DNA of 64,000 bases, from the NCBI RefSeq assembly GCF_007673235.1, contig NZ_VDZH01000003.1, positions 1 through 64,000 of the forward strand, read 5' to 3'. Each line of letters opens with the position of its first letter. Position 1 is the first letter of the stretch. The translations under genes were made by a program, and so were the position numbers. This stretch comes from Curtobacterium pusillum (GTDB taxonomy: Bacteria; Actinomycetota; Actinomycetes; Actinomycetales; Microbacteriaceae). Shown piece by piece: positions 40,258-48,993 of the stretch. The notes beneath the pieces were generated by a model. That model worked only from the letters and a program-made list of their open reading frames with translations. It was not told where the DNA came from and did not search any database.

Positions 40258-40913
40258 GCGCCCGCGCCCGCGGGTGCTCCCGTGACACCGGTGCCCGCGG
40301 CCCGCTGGCCCCGGACCAGGTCCAGCACCTGCCCGCACTTCGCCCCGAACGTCGCCCGCAGCAGGTCGGCGGCGTCCGGGTCGTCGTCGAACCGGGCGGG
40401 CATGTCGATCGCCAGCATGATCGCGAAGATCATGCCGCTGCCGAGGAACCCCTGCACCTGGTCGTCGGCGATCCCCGCCTCGTCGCGGAGGAACCGGTAG
40501 ATCTCGAGGAACCCCGCCCGGGCCGCGGCACCGATCGCCGGCTCGGCCCCGGACACGAAGCCCTGGAGCAGCAGGGTGTGCAGCCCCCGCTGCGCCGCGA
40601 GGTCGACGAACTGCTCGCCGATCACGTGCGCCGCGGTGTCGTCGGGCCCGAGGTGCGCGAGGGTCTCCCGCCACGCGTCGAGCAGGATGTCGAGGGTGTC
40701 GCGGAAGACCTCGAGGAAGAGGGCCTCCTTCGAGCCGAACATCCGCACCACGTACGGCTGGCTGATGCCGGCGGCCGCCGCGATCTGATCGGTCGTCGTG
40801 CCGTTGTAGCCCTGACTGCCGAAGAGTCCGCGTGCTGCCTCCAGGATCATCGCGCGACGCTGCGCAGCGGGCATGCGGACGGCCGTCGCCGGAGCAGATG
40901 CCGAGGGAGTCAT
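40254..40913 (-). CDS. TetR-family repressor
   Basis: The 219-aa regulator has an N-terminal helix-turn-helix (RAMILEAARGLFGSQGYNGTTTDQIAAAAGISQPYVVRMFGSKEALF) and an all-helical ligand domain. It is divergent from the MFS exporter gene across an 80-bp region containing two matching operators, so it very probably represses the exporter and perhaps itself. Confidence 0.92.
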   Translation of the reverse strand: MTPSASAPATAVRMPAAQRRAMILEAARGLFGSQGYNGTTTDQIAAAAGISQPYVVRMFGSKEALFLEVFRDTLDILLDAWRETLAHLGPDDTAAHVIGEQFVDLAAQRGLHTLLLQGFVSGAEPAIGAAARAGFLEIYRFLRDEAGIADDQVQGFLGSGMIFAIMLAIDMPARFDDDPDAADLLRATFGAKCGQVLDLVRGQRAAGTGVTGAPAGAGA

Positions 40914-40915
40914 GG

Positions 40916-40972
40916 TTGACAGGTTATCAGTCGATTACTACAGTCGCCCTTCGTAAGTAATCATCCGATTAC
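40916..40972 (+). promoter_or_regulatory. MFS promoter with two TetR operators
   Basis: Promoter: TTGACA (40916-40921), 17-base spacer, TACAGT (40939-40944). Two operators share one form: GTTATCAGTCGATTAC (40923-40938, filling the spacer) and GTAATCATCCGATTAC (40957-40972, just after the start site). Both are 6-4-6 inverted repeats, the second perfect, with centres 34 bp apart. Confidence 0.8.
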
Positions 40973-40993
40973 CAAACGGAACGGATCCCCACC

Positions 40994-42436
40994 ATGGAAC
41001 GACGCATCCCCGTCTGGCTGGCCATCGCCGCCGCGTCCCTCCCGATGTTCATGGCAACGCTCGACAACCTCGTCGTCACCAGCGCTCTGCCCGCCGTGCA
41101 CGCCGACCTCGGCGCCTCGGTCGAGGAGCTGCAGTGGATCACGAACGCCTACACGCTCGCGTTCGCGGCGCTCATGCTGCTCGCCGTCGGTCTCGGTGAC
41201 CGGCTCGGCCGCCGTCACCTCTTCGTCGCCGGCATCACCGTCTTCACCGTCTCCTCCGCGTTCGCCGCGATGAGCACCGACCCGACCTCGCTCATCGTCT
41301 GGCGTGCGATCGAGGGCGCCGGCGCCGCCGCGATCATGCCGCTGTCCCTCACCCTGCTCGTCGGCAGCGTGCCGGACCGGCTCCGAACCGTCGGCATCGG
41401 CGTCTGGGGCGGCATCTCCGGCCTCGGCGTCGCGCTCGGCCCGCTCATCGGCGGCGCCGTCGTCGAGGGCTGGAGCTGGGAGGCGATCTTCTGGCTCAAC
41501 GTCCCGGTCGGCATCGTCGCCGTCCCGCTCGCACTGTTCGCACTGCCGAACACCCGCGGCGCCCGTGTCCGCGCCGACGTCGTGGGCGTGCTGCTCGCCG
41601 GCCTCGGGGTGCTCGGCGTCGTCTTCGGGGTCGTCCGCGGCAACGATGCCGGCTGGACGAGTGGCGAGGTGCTCACCGGGCTGATCGGCGGCGGTGTTCT
41701 GCTGGTCGCGTTCGTGCTCTGGCAGGCCCGCACCACCGCGCCGCTGCTGCCCCTGCGGTTCTTCCGCGACCGGAGCTTCGCCCTCGCGAACATCGTCGCG
41801 ATGACGTTCTCGTTCGGCGCGTTCGGCGCGGTGTTCATCCTCATCCAGTTCCTGCAGGTCGTGCAGGGGCGCACCCCGCTCGAGGCCGGCGTCTGGACGA
41901 TGCCCTGGACCCTCGCACCGATGGTCATCGCCCCGCTCGCCGGGATCATCGCGCCCCGGGTCGGCACCCGTGTGCTCATCACCGGCGGCATGGTGTTCCT
42001 GTCCGCCGGACTGTTCTGGATCGCCGGCACGATGGCCGCGGACGTCACGTTCCCCACACTGCTGCCGGGCTTCCTGCTCGCCGGCGTCGGGATGGGCGCG
42101 GTGTTCGGTCCGATCTCGACCGCGGTGCTCGCCCGGATGCCGCAGCACGACCACGCGAAGGCGTCCGGTGCGAACTCCACGCTCCGGGAGATCGGGGTCG
42201 CGCTCGGAATCGCCGTCCTGACGGCCGTCTTCACGGGGAACGGCGGTCAGCTCACGCCGACCGGCTACGTCGACGCGGCACAGCCCGCCGTGATGGTCGG
42301 GGCGGCCGTGGTCGCGGTCAGTGCGATCGTCGCGGCGTTCCTGCCCGCGGGTCGGTCGGCGCACGTCCCCGAGACGGTCACCGACGACGGCCTGGAGGCG
42401 CAGCTCGCCGCCGCCTCGCCGGCCCCGGTCGCGTAG
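40994..42436 (+). CDS. MFS drug-efflux transporter, DHA2 (14-span) family
   Basis: The 480-aa proton-antiport exporter resembles EmrB/QacA. TM1 holds ATLDNLVVTSALPAV, motif A is GDRLGRRHLF, and motif C is about GISGLGVALGPLIGGAVV. It is controlled by the adjacent TetR repressor, whose ligand is probably also a substrate. The C-terminal DDGLEAQLAAASPA carries a variant of the dispersed CTGGAGGC motif. Confidence 0.9.
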   Translation: MERRIPVWLAIAAASLPMFMATLDNLVVTSALPAVHADLGASVEELQWITNAYTLAFAALMLLAVGLGDRLGRRHLFVAGITVFTVSSAFAAMSTDPTSLIVWRAIEGAGAAAIMPLSLTLLVGSVPDRLRTVGIGVWGGISGLGVALGPLIGGAVVEGWSWEAIFWLNVPVGIVAVPLALFALPNTRGARVRADVVGVLLAGLGVLGVVFGVVRGNDAGWTSGEVLTGLIGGGVLLVAFVLWQARTTAPLLPLRFFRDRSFALANIVAMTFSFGAFGAVFILIQFLQVVQGRTPLEAGVWTMPWTLAPMVIAPLAGIIAPRVGTRVLITGGMVFLSAGLFWIAGTMAADVTFPTLLPGFLLAGVGMGAVFGPISTAVLARMPQHDHAKASGANSTLREIGVALGIAVLTAVFTGNGGQLTPTGYVDAAQPAVMVGAAVVAVSAIVAAFLPAGRSAHVPETVTDDGLEAQLAAASPAPVA

Positions 42437-42457
42437 ACCGTCGGCCGGTTCGACGTC

Positions 42458-42517
42458 GCGCCCCGCTGCGAACATCGCGCCCCCGTACACCGGGGCGCGA
42501 TGTCCGCACGGGGGCGC
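42458..42517. repeat. palindromic repeat family, copy 2 (terminator-like)
   Basis: Inner arms around AACATCGCGCCCC/GGGGCGCGATGT are nested in outer arms GCGCCCCG/CGGGGGCGC. Same layout as the copy at 54958 but with a few mismatches. Located between the convergent MFS and ABC-ATPase genes. Confidence 0.8.
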
Positions 42518-42539
42518 GATGCTCGGCTGTCGGAAGGCG

Positions 42540-43310
42540 TCAGGCGTGGACGCGGGAGAGGAACTCGACCAGGGCCGGGTGACTCGGGGCGTCGAGGACC
42601 TCCGCCGGGGCGCCCTGCTCGACCACCTCGCCCTGGTGCAGGAACACGATCCGGTCGGCCACGTTCCGCGCGAAGTGCATCTCGTGCGTGGTCATCAGGA
42701 TCGTCGAACCCTGCCGCTTCAGCTCGGTGACGAGGTCGAGCACCTCGCCGACGAGCTGCGGGTCGAGCGCACTCGTGACCTCGTCGAGGAGCAGCAGCTC
42801 GGGGTCGGACGCGATCGCCCGCACGATGGCGACGCGCTGCTGCTGCCCGCCGGAGAGCCGGTCCGGGTACGCCCCCGCGAAGCCCGCGAGGCCGATCCGC
42901 TCGAGCAGGCGACGGGCCGTTGCCTCGGCTTCGGCCCGCCCGACGCCGTGCACCTGCCGCGAGGCGAGCGTCACGTTGTCGAGGACGCTCAGGTGCGGGA
43001 ACAGGTTGAACTGCTGGAAGACGACGCCGATCCGGGCACGGGTGGCATCGACGTCGATCCGCGGGTCGGCGATGTCCGTCCCCTGCAGCAGGATCTCGCC
43101 GTCGTCGATGCCCTCGAGCAGGTTCACCGTCTTGAGCAGCGTCGACTTCCCCGAGCCGGACGCGCCGATGACGCAGATGACCTCGTGGCGGTGCACCGTC
43201 AGGTCGATCCCGCGCAGGACCTCGTGCTCGCCGAAGGCCTTGCGAAGGCCGCGCAACTCGAGGACCGCGGCCGACGCGTCGGGCGTGATCCGTGCCTCCA
43301 GGCCGCTCAT
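42540..43310 (-). CDS. amino-acid ABC transporter ATP-binding protein
   Basis: The 256-aa ATPase of the GlnQ/HisP type energises uptake. Walker A is GASGSGKST, Q-loop VFQQFNLFPH, signature LSGGQQQR, Walker B LLLLDEVTSALDP and the H-loop TTHEMHF. The ATG at 43310 overlaps the permease stop (ATGA). The N-terminal MSGLEARITPDASAA is an extra non-conserved lead-in coded by a copy of the CTGGAGGCACGG motif. Confidence 0.94.
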   Translation of the reverse strand: MSGLEARITPDASAAVLELRGLRKAFGEHEVLRGIDLTVHRHEVICVIGASGSGKSTLLKTVNLLEGIDDGEILLQGTDIADPRIDVDATRARIGVVFQQFNLFPHLSVLDNVTLASRQVHGVGRAEAEATARRLLERIGLAGFAGAYPDRLSGGQQQRVAIVRAIASDPELLLLDEVTSALDPQLVGEVLDLVTELKRQGSTILMTTHEMHFARNVADRIVFLHQGEVVEQGAPAEVLDAPSHPALVEFLSRVHA

Positions 43311-44185
43311 ACGGCACCCCCGATCTGCTCGCGCCGCTGCTGTCGACGCGCGATCGCGTCGGTGACGCGGATCAGCGGCAGGCTGATGACCACGAACAGC
43401 AGGCCGGCGACGAAGTACGGCGTGAAGTTGTAGGTCTCCGCCTGCGCGATCTGCGCGGACCGGACCGCGTCGACGGCACCGAGGATCGACACCAGGCCGA
43501 CGTCCTTCTGCATCGACACGAAGTCGTTCATGAGCGCCGGGGTGACCTTGCGGATCGCCTGCGGCAGCACCACCAGCCGGAGCGTCTTCGCGTGCGACAA
43601 CCCGAGCGACCGGGCTGCGAGGCGCTGGGAGGGGTGCACGGCCTCCATGCCGGCGCGGAGCACCTCCGCGATGTACGACGAGTACGTCAGCACGATGGCG
43701 ATCGTGCCCCAGACCTCGGCGGGCAGGCGCGGGAATACCCCGAGGCCGGGGATCCCGTAGCCCACCAGGTACAGCACGATGATGAGCGGCAGGCCGCGGA
43801 ACAGGTCGGTGTACCCGGTGGCGAGCATCCGCAGCGGGAAGAACACCGGGCTCCGGAGGCCCCGCACCACGGCCAGCAGGGTGCCGAACACGGCGACACC
43901 GATCGCGCTGAAGAACAGGATCCGGACGTTGAGCCACAGGCCCGCGAGGATCGACGGGAACGAGTCGATCGCCGTCTGCGGGTCGAAGAACGACTGCTGG
44001 ACCGCAGCCCACCCGGGCGTGTTCACGACGCCGAAGTACACGACCGCGATGACGACCACCGTCGACGCGATCGACACCACGATCGAGCGACGTCCGCGCT
44101 GCCGTCGGTAGAGACGGCGCTCCAGCTCGATCTGGCTCGGCGCGGGAGCGACCACCGGGGTGCCGGCGCCGGCTGGGACGGTCAC
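43307..44185 (-). CDS. amino-acid ABC transporter permease
   Basis: The 292-aa HisM/GlnP-type permease has about five membrane spans and the EAA loop EVLRAGMEAVHPSQRLAARSLGLSHAKTLRLVVLPQAIRK. A single permease gene implies a homodimer. GTG start, four bases after the binding-protein stop; operon order binding protein-permease-ATPase. Confidence 0.93.
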   Translation of the reverse strand: MTVPAGAGTPVVAPAPSQIELERRLYRRQRGRRSIVVSIASTVVVIAVVYFGVVNTPGWAAVQQSFFDPQTAIDSFPSILAGLWLNVRILFFSAIGVAVFGTLLAVVRGLRSPVFFPLRMLATGYTDLFRGLPLIIVLYLVGYGIPGLGVFPRLPAEVWGTIAIVLTYSSYIAEVLRAGMEAVHPSQRLAARSLGLSHAKTLRLVVLPQAIRKVTPALMNDFVSMQKDVGLVSILGAVDAVRSAQIAQAETYNFTPYFVAGLLFVVISLPLIRVTDAIARRQQRREQIGGAV

Positions 44186-44189
44186 GCGA

Positions 44190-45011
44190 CTACTTCAGGA
44201 CGGGGGTGTTGGTCTCCGAGGAGAGCCACTTGGTCTGCAGGTCCTCGAGGGTGCCGTCCTCGTCGAGCGCGGCGAGGGCCTTGTCGACCTTGCTCGTCAG
44301 CTCCGAGTCCTTCGGCAGCACGAACCCGAACTGGTCGCCCTTGCCGTCCGCCGGGAACTGCGCCGACACCGTGCCGTCGTCGAGCTGCGCGGCCGCCATG
44401 TAGAACGCCGTCGGCAGGTCGGTGACGATCGCGTCGATCTGGCCGGACTTGAGCGCCAGCACGGCGTCGTCGTTCGAGTTGAAGACCTGCGGGGTGACCC
44501 CGAGCACGCTCTTCACGCTGGCGATCGACGTCGAACCGGTGGCGACCCCGATGGCGTCCTTCTTCAGCTCGTCGATCGTGGTGTGGTCGACGGCCTTCGA
44601 CTTCTCGGTCGTCACGACGGCCTGCGTCGTCGTGTAGTACGCGCTCGACATGTCGACGGCCTTCTTGCGCTTGGCGTCGATGGAGAACTGCTGGACGTTG
44701 AGGTCCCAGTCCTTCGGGCCCGGGGCGATCGCGCTGTCGAAGGTGCTGCGCTTCCAGACCACGTCGGACTTGCTGTAGCCCATCTCCTTCGCGACCGCGT
44801 AGGCCACGGCGGACTCGAAGCCCTTGCCGGACTGCGGCTTGTTGTCCTCGACCCACGGGGAGTACGCGGGCTGTCCGGTCGCGATCGTGAGCTTGCCGTC
44901 GGTGACGGTGCCGTCGCCGTTGCTGCTACCGCCGGCAGAGCAGGCGGACAGCGCGAGTGCGGCGACCGCGGCGGTGGCCACGGCGATGGTGAGGCGGAGG
45001 GAACGGGTCAC
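44190..45011 (-). CDS. amino-acid-binding lipoprotein of ABC transporter
   Basis: The 273-aa family-3 solute-binding protein has an N-terminal signal with lipobox ALSAC, then GKLTIATGQPAYSPWVEDNKPQSGKGFE, MSSAYYTTTQAVV, and DAIVTDLPTAFY. The acidic/polar pocket suggests a polar amino acid. The GTG at 45011 gives VTRSLRLTIAVATAAVAALAL. First gene of the three-gene transporter operon. Confidence 0.92.
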   Translation of the reverse strand: MTRSLRLTIAVATAAVAALALSACSAGGSSNGDGTVTDGKLTIATGQPAYSPWVEDNKPQSGKGFESAVAYAVAKEMGYSKSDVVWKRSTFDSAIAPGPKDWDLNVQQFSIDAKRKKAVDMSSAYYTTTQAVVTTEKSKAVDHTTIDELKKDAIGVATGSTSIASVKSVLGVTPQVFNSNDDAVLALKSGQIDAIVTDLPTAFYMAAAQLDDGTVSAQFPADGKGDQFGFVLPKDSELTSKVDKALAALDEDGTLEDLQTKWLSSETNTPVLK

Positions 45012-45108
45012 GGTCGGGCCTTCGTGCGAGGGGTGGGGGGGCAGGACGAAGTGTACTTCGCGGTGGGATACCAACGCGACTCCGGGCGCCGCGCTCAGGC
45101 CATGTGAC

Positions 45109-45133
45109 GTGCAGGAATGACGCATTCCTGCAC
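45109..45133. promoter_or_regulatory. perfect 11-bp inverted repeat upstream of ABC operon
   Basis: GTGCAGGAATG-ACG-CATTCCTGCAC lies 98 bases upstream of the binding-protein GTG in a patch (45109-45240) clearly lower in GC than its surroundings. Candidate operator for the transporter operon or for the divergent beta-helix gene. The rest of the 45012-45311 spacer holds only this palindrome and the hairpin at 45255-45290. Confidence 0.45.
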
Positions 45134-45254
45134 AGGAAATACCCAAACAACAATCGCCCGCAATTCAATTTCAATCCGCTCACGAAAGGCGCGGAATGCA
45201 TTTCCTGCTGCATTGTCCGGGCATGATCGACGCCGCAGCACCTTGCCGATCAAC

Positions 45255-45290
45255 GCACGGTGCGGGGCGCTGGGAACGCCCCCACCGTGC
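45255..45290 (+). promoter_or_regulatory. leader hairpin before beta-helix gene
   Basis: GCACGGTG (45255-45262) pairs with CACCGTGC (45283-45290), enclosing GGGGCG/CGCCCC. It ends 21 bases before the ATG at 45312, just ahead of the GGGAGGA ribosome-binding site. It may stabilise the mRNA or control its translation. Confidence 0.4.
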
Positions 45291-45311
45291 GCGATCCCCA
45301 GGGAGGACACC

Positions 45312-47039
45312 ATGGACAGCAGAACGGACCAGGCCGCGCGGAGCCGACGGGGGTTCCTCGCCGGGAGCGCCGTCGCGGGGATCGTCGGGATCGCCGGCGG
45401 GTCCTTGCGTGCGGAGCCGGCGGCGGCCGCCGACCAGACGCTCCCTTGGATCGACGTCCGGTCCACCGGAGCGCTCGGCGACGGGAAGACCGACGACACC
45501 GACGCGATCCAGCGGGCGATCGACACCGCGTACGCCGCGCACGGAGCCGTCGTGATGGCGCCGGGTCGGTACGCCGTCCGTGCGCTGACGATCCGGGCAC
45601 AGGTTCGCGTCATCGGCATCGGAGCAGCCGCGAGCCAGTTCCCGATCCGTCCCGGCGACCCGGGGCGCCGGTACGACGGCGTCGAGATCGTCCCGTTCGA
45701 TGTGCGCGAGGAACCCCTCGTCACGTTGTCCGGGACGGGTGCCACGCTCGAGCACGTCACGGTGGACGGGTTCCGACTCGGTGTGAACGACGTCGCGACG
45801 GGCTCCAGCCGGACGGGCGTCGCCGTGGTCGGCGGCTTCGAGTCCCGGCTCGAGTCGGTCCGGGTGCAACGCTTCGTCGGCCCCGGTATCGAGATCAGGC
45901 GACTCAACAACGCCCGCTGGTCGGAGGTCTTCGTCGACCGATGCGGCACCGCGACCGTCGCAGCCGTCGTCATGGACTCCGGCGACGACGGGGCCCCGAC
46001 CAACTTCGTCGTGTTCGACCAGTTCACGATCCAGCACTCGGCGAACACCGCCCTCGCGATCGCGTGGGGTTCGGACCCCGTGCGGCACTGGGCGTCGAAC
46101 CTGACCTTCGTCGGTCTGCACCTCGAGTCGACGGACGACGACGGACGAGCGCGGTTCAACAGCGCAGCACTCCTGCAGATCGGGAACGCGCGACAGGTGA
46201 CCTTCGTGGCGGCGTTCGTGCTCGGCCTGGCATCGCCGCTGGTCGAGTTCGACTACCGGCTGACCGGGCCGCGCCAGAGGTCCGACGGCACGGTGATCAC
46301 GACCGACCCGGGTGGCAACGAGGGCGGCGTCCAGTTCCTCGGTGGGGAGATCAGCCAGCGCGGGACCCCGGACGGGTTCGCGACGCCGCAGAGCACCCTC
46401 GTCCGGCTCACGCACGGTCGCGAGTTCGTGGCCGTCGCGACGAAGTTCGACCAACTCCGGGTGCCCGCAGTCACCGTGGAGTCGACCTTCGGTGCGGCGG
46501 CGGTCCTCGACGCCTCGTGCACGGTCCGCAGCATCGGGACGCCCAGCCCCGCAGTCGTCGACCGGCGCACCCGGTTCGCCCAGGCGGTGACCGCTGTCAC
46601 CACGGCACAGATGGCGGCGTTCGGCGAGCAGGTCCGGTTCGACCGCCAGATCATCGCCTACCAGGACCGGGCAACCCCGGACACGACGGCGACGGGTTCT
46701 CCGAAGACGACGACCGTCACGGGCAGTTCGACCGCGTGGGCGTACGCCACGAACGGCACCGACATCGCGGGCCACGTGTCGTTCGGCGCCGCGAGCGTGC
46801 GGAACCCCGGCACGCTGCTCGCCACGGTGACGTTCAAGCGGGCGTACACCGGGACGCCCGTCGTGACCGTGACGCCGTCCAACGCCCGGGCCGCCGCGAT
46901 CGGCCTGTGGGTGGACATCGACCGCTCCGGACGGTTCTTCCGGGTGTACGCGACGCAGAAGGTGCCCGTGGCCGCCGCGGGGACCTACGTCTTCGGCTAC
47001 CACGTCATCGGGCTCGGCATCGGCGCCGCCGCGTCCTGA
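45312..47039 (+). CDS. Tat-exported right-handed beta-helix protein (pectate-lyase-3-like)
   Basis: The 575-aa protein begins MDSRTDQAARSRRGFLAGSAVAGIVGIAGG, a twin-arginine signal, followed by VRSTGALGDGKTDDTDAIQRAID, the hallmark start of pectate_lyase_3/GH28-like beta-helices. About 350 residues of parallel beta-helix follow, then a beta-rich C-terminal domain of about 110 residues (TATGSPKTTTVTGSS...GTPVVTVTPSNARAAAIG). Polysaccharide binding or cleavage at the cell surface is likely; I see no complete GH28 catalytic set, so activity is uncertain. GGGAGGACACC precedes the ATG. Confidence 0.8.
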   Translation: MDSRTDQAARSRRGFLAGSAVAGIVGIAGGSLRAEPAAAADQTLPWIDVRSTGALGDGKTDDTDAIQRAIDTAYAAHGAVVMAPGRYAVRALTIRAQVRVIGIGAAASQFPIRPGDPGRRYDGVEIVPFDVREEPLVTLSGTGATLEHVTVDGFRLGVNDVATGSSRTGVAVVGGFESRLESVRVQRFVGPGIEIRRLNNARWSEVFVDRCGTATVAAVVMDSGDDGAPTNFVVFDQFTIQHSANTALAIAWGSDPVRHWASNLTFVGLHLESTDDDGRARFNSAALLQIGNARQVTFVAAFVLGLASPLVEFDYRLTGPRQRSDGTVITTDPGGNEGGVQFLGGEISQRGTPDGFATPQSTLVRLTHGREFVAVATKFDQLRVPAVTVESTFGAAAVLDASCTVRSIGTPSPAVVDRRTRFAQAVTAVTTAQMAAFGEQVRFDRQIIAYQDRATPDTTATGSPKTTTVTGSSTAWAYATNGTDIAGHVSFGAASVRNPGTLLATVTFKRAYTGTPVVTVTPSNARAAAIGLWVDIDRSGRFFRVYATQKVPVAAAGTYVFGYHVIGLGIGAAAS

Positions 47040-47089
47040 CGCGGCGGACCTGACGCGCGCTGTCGCTCGGCCGACGCAGCCGCACTCGC

Positions 47090-47587
47090 TCAGTCGGCGA
47101 GGGTGAAGTCCTCGAACGAGAACCCCGGCGAGACGAGGCAGCTCAGCAGCACCTCGCCGTCACCCGGGAGCGTCCGCTGCCAGACACCACCCCGGACGAA
47201 CGCCTGCGCGTCGTTCACCCGGTCGCGCCCCGCATCCGGCCCGAGGGTGATCGTCGCACCAGGCTCCGGCTGGTCACCGGCCCCGCCGAGCTGCAGTTCG
47301 ACCGTGTCCGGCCCGTGCCACATCCAGATCTCGTCGCTCGTCACCCGGTGCCACGCGGACGCCTCGCCCGGGGGCAGCAGGAAGTGGATGAGGGTCGCTG
47401 CGGGCCGGTCCCCCGCGGGCGTCGACACCGTGGCGGGCGAGGTCCACGTCCGGACGTACCAGCCGCCCTCGGGGTGCGGCTCCATACCGAGGGCGACGGC
47501 GCGCTTGGGGACGTCGAGCCACTCGATGAGCTCGCCGTCCACGGTGCGTCGGGCGGCCATGCCGGGTCGGGGTGCGGTGTCGGTCAT
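47090..47587 (-). CDS. cupin-superfamily DUF985 protein
   Basis: The 165-aa protein has the DUF985 signature MEPHPEGGWYVRTW, SAWHRVTSDEIWMWHGPDTVEL and RGGVWQRTLPGD, a cupin barrel of unknown function. The ATG at 47587 overlaps the upstream amidohydrolase stop as ATGA, so it is the third gene of an operon with the SAHH homologue and the amidohydrolase. Confidence 0.85.
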   Translation of the reverse strand: MTDTAPRPGMAARRTVDGELIEWLDVPKRAVALGMEPHPEGGWYVRTWTSPATVSTPAGDRPAATLIHFLLPPGEASAWHRVTSDEIWMWHGPDTVELQLGGAGDQPEPGATITLGPDAGRDRVNDAQAFVRGGVWQRTLPGDGEVLLSCLVSPGFSFEDFTLAD

Positions 47588-48993
47588 GATTCCTCCTGGT
47601 CGACGCCACGGGCGACGTCGTCGACGCAATGGGCGTCGTCGACGTCACGCGGGACGTCCTGGTTGCGCGAGGTGCCGGCGGTCGCCCGGACCACCCCGCG
47701 GATGACGGTCGCGACCGCTCGGCCGGCCCCGCCCTCGACGAGCTCGGCCATCGCGTCGGGCACGGTGCGGGCGTCGACGTCGAACACGGCGAGGTCCGCA
47801 CGGGCCCCGACGGCGAGGTGCCCGATCCGGTCCGGCCCGACCGCGAGCCCCATGGCGTGCGCGCCGCCGAGGGTCGCCGCCGCGAGGAGCCGCTCGTGCA
47901 GGTCGCGGTGGCCGTAGCCCTGTGCGCGGGCGATCCGGTGCAGCGCGGTGACGTCGGCCATCAGGTCGAGGGACGGCGAGGACGACAGCGAGTCGGTGCC
48001 GATCGCGATGGGGCTGCCCTCGCGCAGGTAGTCGGCGACGGGCGGCGGGTCGAGTCCGATCACGGCGTTCGAGCGGGGGCAGAGCGCCACGGCGGTCCCG
48101 CGCGCCCGGAGCAGTGCCCGATCGGCGGCGGTCATGTACACGCCGTGGGCGATGTGGCAGTCGGGGCCGAGCACGCCGAGCCGGTCGACGAAGGCCGTCG
48201 CGCTCGCGCCGAACCCGAGCGCGCGCATGGCCCGGAACGAGGGGACGTTCGCCAGGTGCCAGTCCGTGCCGTGTCCGAAGCCGTCGACGCCGTCCAGCCC
48301 GGGGACCGGCCCGAGGGCGATGCGCTCCCCCTCGAACGCGGCCTCGCCGAGGTGCAGGTGCAGCCGGAGGCCGCGCTGCCGGACGATGTCGGGCAGCTCG
48401 AGCAGGGGCGCGACGTCGAGCGAGTACGGCGCGTGGGGGGAGAGTCCGGCGCCGGGTGTGGTCGGGACCCGTTCGAGCTCGGCGAGCACTTGATCGCGGC
48501 CGTGGGTCTGCCAGGCCTCGTTCTCCCAGTCCATCACCTCCCAGTAGGCGATGCCGCCGAGACCGGAGTCCTCGAGGACCGTCGCCGCCTCGATGTCGGT
48601 GACGATGTCCGCGATGCTCGTCACACCGGCGAGGATCGAGGCCTCGGCACCGGCGGCAGCTTCGGCCCGCCAATCGTGCGGTTCGGCGTAGTCCTCGTTG
48701 AACGCAGCAGCCCAGTCCTCGAAACCTGCGTACTGGCGCCGGCCGACACTGGCCATGCCGGTGTACTGCAGGTGTGAGTGCGCGTTCACGAGTCCGGGGA
48801 GCAGGGCACCTCGCCACCGTCGCTCGGTGAACGGCGTGCCGGACACGGCGAGCTGGTCGACGACCCACGAGCGGTCGCCGACGTGCAGGATGCGGCCGTC
48901 CTGCACCGCCACGGCGCCGTCCGCGATCGGCGGCGCCGTCATCGGGACCACGATGCGCGCGGAATGCACGGTGACGGGGTGCGCGGCGGTCAT
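47584..48993 (-). CDS. amidohydrolase (adenosine/SAH-deaminase-like, ATZ/TRZ family)
   Basis: The 469-aa metal hydrolase has LVNAHSHLQYTGMA (metal HxH), LHLHLGEAAFEGER (His/Glu), HIAHGVYMT and IGTDSLSSSPSLDLM (metal Asp). Relatives deaminate 5'-deoxyadenosine, SAH, methylthioadenosine or guanine derivatives. Its start overlaps the stop of an S-adenosylhomocysteine-hydrolase homologue, which makes an adenosine-containing thioether a plausible substrate. A non-conserved acidic C-terminal tail of about 25 residues (NQDVPRDVDDAHCVDD) follows. Confidence 0.82.
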   Translation of the reverse strand: MTAAHPVTVHSARIVVPMTAPPIADGAVAVQDGRILHVGDRSWVVDQLAVSGTPFTERRWRGALLPGLVNAHSHLQYTGMASVGRRQYAGFEDWAAAFNEDYAEPHDWRAEAAAGAEASILAGVTSIADIVTDIEAATVLEDSGLGGIAYWEVMDWENEAWQTHGRDQVLAELERVPTTPGAGLSPHAPYSLDVAPLLELPDIVRQRGLRLHLHLGEAAFEGERIALGPVPGLDGVDGFGHGTDWHLANVPSFRAMRALGFGASATAFVDRLGVLGPDCHIAHGVYMTAADRALLRARGTAVALCPRSNAVIGLDPPPVADYLREGSPIAIGTDSLSSSPSLDLMADVTALHRIARAQGYGHRDLHERLLAAATLGGAHAMGLAVGPDRIGHLAVGARADLAVFDVDARTVPDAMAELVEGGAGRAVATVIRGVVRATAGTSRNQDVPRDVDDAHCVDDVARGVDQEES

